DNA of 25,471 bases from Chloromonas sp. AAM2 (lineage: Eukaryota > Chlorophyta > Chlorophyceae > Chlamydomonadales > Chlamydomonadaceae). The translations under genes and the position numbers were made by a program. Below the pieces are notes generated by a model. The model was not told the DNA's origin and ran no database searches. It saw nothing but the letters and a program-made list of their open reading frames with translations. The stretch is from positions 1 through 25,471 of the forward strand of contig QAXH01006718.1 in NCBI GenBank assembly GCA_004335635.1. Reading direction: 5' to 3'. This document shows positions 11,901 through 20,900 of the stretch, piece after piece. Every line of letters starts with the position of its first letter. Position 1 is the stretch's first letter.

Positions 11901-14900
11901 GTTAAGAACAGTTGGAATTCAGACTTGGATAGGATGAAACCAAACATGAAACAAACCCAAGATGCAAGGCTATATGGGCTGAAATCCATGGCCATTGTCT
12001 GCAGGCTTGCAAGGTTGATAGGGGCCGGACCTCACACTCCTCTGATGTGATGGTGACAACGGCAGGACCCCAGGTGACGCCACAGATAGCTCAGTCAGGT
12101 AAGTCGAACCAACTGATTCACTGCGCGGCTTTCCAACCTGCATCAGAGAATCAAGCCCGTGGGCGCAAAAGCAAGGCTCACCCTGGCTTGGGCGGACAGA
12201 ACCACTCCCTTGGCGCGTGCTGCCTTCTGGCCCAGTTGTGCCGCCTGGTCCGCAAGCTGCTGGGCAGCTGCCAGCTCCCTGTCCGCCGCCTGCTGCAGCT
12301 GGTTCACCAGCGCCTGCTGCTGCGCCAGGGTGCGCTCGGCGGCCTCCAGCTCAGCAGATGCACGCTCAGCTGCACATGTACAGAGGAAGCAAGGGGATAA
12401 GGGGCACAGGAAAACGACAGGCAAATGACACCTTTGCCAGTCACCTTTCAGGCAGTCGCCAGTTATTGCGGGACATGTGGATCTCCTGTGTGCTACCCTG
12501 TGCCGACCTGCTACCTCTACAAACATATATCAACGTCAAAGCAGTGAAGAAATGCAAGAACAGTTGTGAGAAATGCAAGAACAGTTGCATTTGCAGCCAC
12601 ACGCCCAGGAGAAAGGACCAAAGCAAACTAGTGCTTGTTCATCTCATGCTACTGCAGCTCCCAGCCTACCTGCTGCTTTGATCACGGCAAAGCGTCTGTC
12701 CACCTCGCTGCCCGCGCCTGCATAGCGCGCCACCATCTGCTCCGCTGCCTTCTGGTCCTTCACCAGCCGTGCCAGCTCCTGTTCTGCGCTCGCCACCGCC
12801 GCCTGGTTCCACCTCTCAGCAGCCACCTCACGACGCGCCTGAGGCAGCACACATGCGACAGGATGTGCTTGGTTCAGGGTCAAGCATACCAACAACATAC
12901 ATGGCATGGCAGCCCCATCACACCATCATCACACCATCATGCAGCATCATCAGCACACCCAGAGGTCGCATATTCAGCCAATCGGACTCCAAGTGCTGGC
13001 TGAGTAGCAGTCAGTCTGGTCAGTCATCCAGCAGTGATTGAAGCACATGGTCATTCAGATGACACGTTAATTTTCCATGACATGCTGCAGGCCTTACCTG
13101 TTCTACCACTGCCTGCAGTGGCTGCTCAGAAAAGGCAGTCCTGGCCGCATTCAACCGCTGTGCAGCCGCCTGGCGTTTCTGCTCTGCCTGAGCAGAGGCG
13201 TCCTGCCCCGCCTGCATCGCCTGCTCCGCCGCCTGTTGGGCAGCCAGCTGCTCACGCAGCTGTCCTGCAGCTACCTGGAGCTCTGATGCCATGCGATCTA
13301 CCTCTGCAGCATTGGCCGTTGCAGCGGCAGCTGCCGCCTGTGCAGTGGCATTCGCTTGAGCAGCAGCCTCAGTTAGCTGAGCTACTTCAGCCTCTCGCTG
13401 CTCAGCAGCAGCACGGGCCTCTGCGGCCCGCTGGGCTGCCGTGTTGGCTGCTGCGGTGGCGGTAGAGGCACGCTCCCGTGCACTGTCTGCCTCTATTGCC
13501 CGTGCCACTGCTTCAGCACGGGCAGCGTCAGCCGTTTCGGTCGCACGAACCACTGCTGCCCGGGCTTCCGCCTCCGCCTCCGCCCCACTGCTGGCTGCCT
13601 GGGCCACAGGTGCTGCTTGTGCCGCTGCGGCCAACTCCGTCGCCTCTTCCGCTGCCGCTGTTGCTGCCAGCTGCTTCTCCTTCAGCATAGCTGCTGCCTC
13701 AGCAGCAGCATACTCCTGCTGTGCCAGCACGGCTGCTGCCGCGGCTGCCAAGCTCTCCCGTTCCGCTGCCACTGCAGCCGCTGCTGCTGCCTCCGCCGCC
13801 TGCCGCTCCACAGCAGCCACACCAGCTGCGGCCGCTGCGGCTCGCTCCTCTGACTGAGCAGCCACGTCTGCCTTGGCTGCTTGTAGCTCAGCAATCTGCA
13901 AGCGGTGACAATGCAGCATAGTGAATGGTCAAGATGCAAGGGTGGTCTAAACTGTGCTTCTTCAACAGAAATTAGCTTGTCCCTGTTGCTGCCAAGAGCA
14001 CGATGTGCATATTCTGATACGCATGTCGCTTACGTCTGACCGTCCGTTAGCTTAGATGCCTCCCCACCATGTGCCTGTGCCTGATGTATTAGCAAAGGTG
14101 GCTCAATTGGGGCACAGGCCATAACCTGCTTTCAAGCTGCTTTGAATCCCAGCCCTCAGCTTCTCACCGCTAGCTCTGCCGCTGCCTGTGCCTCTGCCAG
14201 CTTGAGCTCTGCTGCCTTCACAGCGGCCGTCGCTTCCTTCATGCCTTGGGACTCCTGTTGCAGGCGAGCCTGTGGACATGAATGAAGTAAAGCATTGATA
14301 AGTAATGAACATGGGGTATATATGATAGGATCAAGATGTTGGACATCAGAGCACTGATTGTGAAACTGGGTGTGCTTGTGATCCGAGTGTGAATCTTCCT
14401 GAACATAGTGGGCTGCAGAGTCTGTCAGGTGCTGAGGTACCTGTGACTGTTGTTCCAGCGCTGTTGCCTGTGTCCGCACGCCCTCCAGCCACTGGGCCGC
14501 CTTCCGGTTCACAGCCACCTTCTGATCCAAGGACAGGCCCTGGGCAGGCAGGTGCACATGCAGCAGTCGGTCAGAGGCTGGTGTCTGGAACGACACAAAG
14601 TTGGACACGAGAGGCTGACAATGACAAGCATACCACCTCAACTTGCACCAAAGGCAGTGATACACAGGCTGAGTGCAACAGAACTTGTGCAACAGAAGCA
14701 CAGGCTGGATGCAAGCAGGTCAAAGGGAATCTGCTGTGAGTCAAGGCAAGGTACAAGGGCTCAGATCCGCAAAGCAGCAGGAATTATTCACCTGCAGGTC
14801 ACGTGCCAGGTCTGCCTCGCTCTTTACAGGCACCCGCCTCTGCAGGTCCGCTCTCGCCGCAGCATGTGACTGCTGCACCCCTTGTCCCTGGCTGCCAATG

Positions 14901-17900
14901 GACACGTCAGGGAGGCCAAGACGTTTCCAGAAACCGACAGATTCAGCTTGCTTGGCCTGCTGAGATGAGGCTTCAGTTGCTATCTGGTCCGGCTCTGGTG
15001 TGCTGGTCCGGGAGGGTAAGGGCGTGGATGTTGCAGCGCGGGAAGGGGTGGGTGTGGACGTGCGGGGGGTGGGGTTCAGCATTGAACCCACAGCTGTGGT
15101 GGCAGCCTGAAGAAATGTACAGGCACCGTACATCAACCGGTCAGACAGCAGATCAAATCGACTGGCAGGTAGAATGTGCAAGGGCTTGAATGCAGGGCAA
15201 AAAGGAAGCCAACATGTCAAGCCAGCTGGCCGGGAATCAACTGACGTCAATTTGAGTGGATTTGGCTTGTCAACCTGGCACCTGCAGCTGCGACCCCCAA
15301 AGCCAATTTGGAAGGCAGGGAGGTGTTGCAAGCCACACGCAGTTGGCTCCACAAGCCTACGCTTTTCTCTGAGCCTGCACCCTGCTGACAACCAACACCC
15401 ACCCCAAACACTTCTTCTATTGTTTTCTTAGCCGCTGGGTCCTGGTTGGACACGATGCCGGTAGCCATGGCCACCGTGGCCAGGGCAATGAGGCGCGGGT
15501 CACTGGCCAGCTCGGACAGGCCCTGGGAACACACAAAGCAACACACATCAGCTTGCTTTTTGTGCATCATTAGAAACTATATCCGGTCGTCGCCTGCATT
15601 ACCGGCATTACTCATTATGCAATGTATTGGCTTCTTGCAGTCAAGACGAAGACTGCTCTCTCAGCTGCAGAGCCAGGTCAAAGCTTCTGTGCAAGTGTTG
15701 CCTTGCTTGAAGTGTAATCCTGTGCGGTTTTCGGAGCGGGTTGATGGTCATGCAAAGCACGGAATTGCTTTCATGCGGAATAGAGCTTACTGACGCGGTT
15801 GCTTGCGGCATGGCGCTCATTCTGGTGCAACCCAAGGCGTACCTGGAGCATCATCTTCTGGATGGCCTCAGCCTTGGGCAGCTTGGACAAGTTGGGCAGT
15901 TGCCAGCCGGGGGCCGCGCCAGGCCTGCGCTTCCCACTGACGGAGCCACTAAGGGGCCGGCTGCCAGTGGAGGCACGGCCATCACGCGCAGGTCCGATGG
16001 GGGGCGATGGGCTGGCGGGCGTGGTGGGCCGGAGCGAGCCTGGCCGCTCCTCACCACCAACCTGTGAAGGCATTGATAAGTGCAGCCGCTGCATGGTGTT
16101 GTGGGAGGCTGGTTACGCATGTCAACGGCATGAGTGATGTTGTCAAAGGTCGGTTGTGCATGTCAGGGGCGGTGTGATTTACATGCCATTACGTGACCGC
16201 AGTCACGTAGTTGGTTACTGGTCCCACCTTGTTGCCGGGGATCACATCCTGCTTAGCAGCTGTGCTCGAGCTGTTCCGGGTGGTGTCTTGCTCCCGCGCC
16301 GCGCTCCTGCCCATACCCTCCGCCAGTATGCTCTCGTCCACCATGGGTGACATGATGCGCGTGGCGTCCTCAAAGCTCTGGAGCAACTCAACCTGCACCA
16401 GCATTCAACGATACGTTGCGACCGCGCTCTAACCACTGCAGACAACAGTGTGACGTGACTCCCGCTATTTGCCCCCGGTCTGTATGTGTGTGCTGTTTGT
16501 CTGGCAGTTTACATTTAACCGGGAGGTTGTGCACACATGCGCCAATTCCGAGTGTGGTGATATCCATGCACTGACGACTTGACTGTCAGCCCTGACGACC
16601 ATGCAAGGCAGGCAGTGGTGCGCACGACACACATTGCCGCCTGCTTTGCGGTCCATCCGCCTGTCACAGAACCATCCTGTACAGTAGGTGCGCACAACAA
16701 AACTATCACCTAGCAAGTGCGTGCTGTCGCAGTATGGTCAGCGGCCCTACCGATGGTGAGCGTGTTGCTGACGAGCGCCAAAGGCCCTGCTTGGGTGCAC
16801 TGTCCCTGGTTGAAGTGTCATCAGAGCCAGTGCGGGATGGGGTGGGTGCGGGTGCTCGGCCGGAGGCAGCCTCAGCGGAGGCCTTTGCCAGCTCCTCCTT
16901 CTCCTTGAGAACCTGAAGAGACAGATGGATCGGGCGCAAGGTGTTCATGAAAATTTCCATCACTGCACCATCTTTCAAGTGCCTGCTCCTTAAGAACCTG
17001 GAAATGGCACAGGGGTTCAGGCTGGCAATCCCGTACAACGTTCACATAAAGGATTATCATCGCAAGGACTGTGCTGTAGTGATGGCCCCCCGGGGCGGCA
17101 TAGTTGCGCACAACATTGCAGGAAATGGTTCACCATCTGATGTGTCACAGGGAGCCATGCTAGCAGAGGTAAGCAAGCTGCACTTGGGTAGAAGGACAAA
17201 GGGCGCCGCTGGTACAGGTAACTGGCAGGACTGCAGATTATCATGGCATACAGTTCACGCCATCATAACAGAGTTATCTGGAGCTCGTTCCGTTTGAACA
17301 TGTGTGCCAGCAATAGACGTGTCTCTGTCACTGTGCATTCAAAGCTATGCTACGCAAGTGTCAGTACCTGCAGGAGAGTCAGGGGCTTGACCTCCACAGC
17401 AACAGGCGGCCTGGGCTCGGGCTCCGCAGGCCCCTTTGCCTCGGGCTGTGGCTGTGGCTGCTCCGCCTGCTGCTGCTCCTCCCCCTCCAGCTTGACTGCG
17501 CTCCAGGACCCGTCTGGGGTCGACACCACCAGGCCGCCCTGCTCCAGTAGCTGCATCCAGGTCTCAAGCCGGGCAGGGCTGGCAGTGAACCTGAGGCAAG
17601 GCCAAGCAGGGTAAAGGATGGTCAGGAGCCAGTTACAGACGGCATGATGGCCCTTGCAACAGCATGCCTCCGGCGAACAAACGAACTGCAAGCGTGTGAA
17701 ATGTGCATTGCTTTACAAATCTCCTGGTGTGGGAGCACTTGCTCTGCAGAATGCAATTTGTTCGGCGCCTGACCTGTTCACAGATCCGTGCACCAAGCTA
17801 GCTGCATACACAGCCTGCCTCAGCGAGTTGACTCGTACAAGTTGGCTGCCATACCCCAGCTGAGACCTGGCGTTGCTCTGCTTCAACTCAATGCATCACT

Positions 17901-20900
17901 GACCTTGGCTCGACCATGGTGAAGCTGAGCAGGTTGTGCAGCCGCTCCAGTGATAGCGAGGGAAAGCTGTCCAGCAGGCCCAACACTTGGAGCACGTACG
18001 CTGGCTCCATGTAGCCCTCGCCCCGCTCAAGGGCCTCTTCGTCTTCCTCATCATCACGTGCCCCACTTTCGCCACGTGCAACCGTTTCTTCACGTGCCTG
18101 AGAGTCTTCACGTGAATCATCATCATCGCTTGACTCAGCCTGTGCCGCAACTGTCTCTGGGGCAGGCTGGCCTGAAGACTTCTTATCACTGGCAGTGAGT
18201 GATCGGGTGTCTTCTGAAGAGGTGATGCTAGTGGTTTCCTCCAAATCATAGCTGGATTGTGCTGCTGCAGCGGAAGTTGGGGTTGATTGTTTATCCGACT
18301 GGGCTTGCTCAGCTTGGTTAGAATCCCTCTCCTGCTTGACCTCCTGCTTCTCCTGTTGCGGCTCAACACGGGATGCTGCAGCCTCATGGGTGGCAGACTC
18401 GTCTGCAGCCTTCTGCTTGTCCTTCTCTGTCTGCTTGTCTTTCTGCTCTTTCGGCGCAGCACTTACAGCGGCCTCTGCTTTCCCGACAGCTGCGTCCTTA
18501 TCAGACGCAGGCTCCACTGCTGTGTCTGTACTCTTCACCTCCTCCTCTGGCTGTGCTGCCTCCCTTTCAGCCTTCTTGGCGGGTGAACCTTTTGTGTCGA
18601 CCACTGCTGATGTGGCTGCATTCGGTGGCGTCTCTGTCTTGACCGCCTCCTGTGGTTCTGCCTTGGCTGGTTCCATCTGCTGCAAAGACGCCTTGGGAGT
18701 CTGCTCCGCAACCTGTGGTGCTTCTGCCTTGGCTGCTTCACCCTCAGCCTGCTGCGGTTTCTTGTCCGTCTCAGCTTTGCTTGGCACCACAGGTGCTGCG
18801 GACGTGGCAGAAGCAGGCATGATGTACGTGCAGTGGCTTAAGGAATCCAGGGGTTAGGAACCCATGCACATCCAGCTCAATGCCATGTCATTCAACACAA
18901 CTGTGTGCACTCTCGCTTGAGTAATCACACGAGGTCTGAATGGTGGCCTTGATCAGTTGGACCACAGCAGGTGCCCTTATCAGCATGAGCACAGACTTGA
19001 TTATACATTTGCATCGATCAAACGGCCATGACGCAAGTTGGCATGGCTGCTTGTACCATGATACAGCATTAGAAAGCCCTGAATACAAAGCTTACCTGTG
19101 GGCACCACCACAGCAGCCTTGGCGCGCTCTTCTGCCTCTTTGGCCTCAGCAGCTTCCTTCTGTGCGGCTGCCACCGCTGCCGCCTCAGTCCGCCGCCGCT
19201 GGTTGGACCGCTGCAACACCTGCTGCTGCTGCCACAGGAGCTGCAGCTGCAGCTGCACGGCATGGCTGGCTGCCTCCCTTGGTGACAGGCGGCTGTTGTC
19301 CTCAGAGTCAGACCTAGACGTCGCTGCAGCACTCGTTCCGTTGCCCATCGCTTTGCTCTGCGTAACCTCAGGCTGATCCTGCTTTGCCGTTTCAGACGCT
19401 TCAGGTTGCTTGACTGCGCTCTTGCCTGCTGCATCAGCTGTTGTTGTGGATGAGGTTTGCTGGGATTGGGATGCAGTGGCTGGTCGGTCCTCCCCGCCTG
19501 TTCCCACCTCGCTTTGACCGTCAGCCTGCCCATCACGCTCACCCGATGTGCCCTTGAATTCTTTTCGAGGCAATTCAGACCACTTGCGAGCAGGCCCAGG
19601 ACGCACCACTTTCACATCACTGCCGTTGTGCGCCACGCCATTGCTGCCAGCCCCATTACCATTACCATTGCCATTCCCGTTGCCATTCCCATTGCCATTG
19701 CCATTGCTCCCGTTCTTGCCGTTTTTGCCCGGATGACTGACACCTTCATCTGCTCCTGTCTCCTGATTATCACTGGCAAGAGGGATTTCAAGGCCACCTT
19801 CTAGGTATGCCCTGCTACTGCTCTTGCTGCTGTCCGCCGCTTCTGGAGCCAGCTTGTCCTTACCCTGGCCTAATCCAGGCTGCTGGGCCTTGCGCAGTGC
19901 GTTCTGAACAGCTGATGGCACAGAGCTGCTTGCCTTGGCGGCTGCAGCTGCGGCCCTGCTGGCAGCTGCTGCTGGCGAACGGCTGGGTTGGTCTGAATCG
20001 GGTGTGCTGTCATTTGCACTGGGCGTTGGGGTGGTTGATGGGTCACGTGAGGCATTGGGGGTCCTGGAGCGAAGGAATCTGCACAAGGAGTTGGGCACAG
20101 ACGGTCAGACGTGCATGCATGTGCATGTGCATGTGCACATGTGTACCCAGTCACACGCCAGGGCTAAAGAGCAGACGGGCATGTTTTGACGGTCAACTTC
20201 TGTTTGGTACATTGTGCTGTTGAGGGACGTAGAGCACACGCCTTAGGTGGAAACGGGCCCACATGGGTGCTTGGCTCACTTGAATGTGCCAGGGCTGCCG
20301 GAGACCACCCTTCCAGCCACAATCAGGTACTGGAGGTAGGCCTTCAGCTGGTCCGGAGTCACATCAAACCTGAATGCAGCAGCGCGAGCACAAGGCTCAG
20401 CAAGAGCAAAAGCAACTGCATCAAAGAATGTGGGCACATAGCGCAGGGTAACACACATGCAATGGCAAGGAGCGGCGTCAGAAGCTGTTTGACAACAAGC
20501 AACAGCATGTGCCCGATGCGATGCGACTTACGGGTGTTCTGGTCCCTCCATGACACGCAACATGCCATGCAGCGTGTCCAAGGGCAGCGAGCCGTAGCTA
20601 GCCAGAAGACCCAGCATCTGCACGCAACACAGCGGGCAACCAACCAATGATACAGCTGCTCTGCTAGACATGTTGTGCATGCCCTGGCCCAATCCATCCT
20701 TGCCACATAGATGATGCTAATTAAGGTTGAGCTACTTCAGATCCAGTGGTGCTTATCAGCACATCACACTCTGGCTGGCAGAACAGTGAGCAAGGTAGGC
20801 GTGCTGGTTGCTGCAGCAGCTGCGCCAGTTTTGTCTGCACTGCTCCTTACCATCCAAGCACAAGCGAACGTACAAGCACTCCGCACACCCGTGGTGTAAA

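Noticed and set aside
13441..13857. Plus-strand Ala/Ser-rich open frame, and similar long plus-strand frames at 7501-7885, 18336-18857, 19098-19376 and 10146-10499
   Set aside because: They lie antisense to exons of the giant gene. GC-rich Ala/Gln codons rarely make stops on the other strand, so these are mirror frames with biased composition and no domain.
14900..14945. FWKRLGLPD as a canonical Rubisco-binding motif
   Set aside because: Gly occupies the hydrophobic position of W[RK]xx[LIVA], so it is only a partial match; it is kept as a candidate among other Trp motifs.
17888..17904. Stop codon after SVMH at the end of the exon 10 frame, as a gene end
   Set aside because: The frame passes a good donor (CCAAG/GTCAGT), and splicing there rebuilds the second half of winged-helix-like module 2 in frame.
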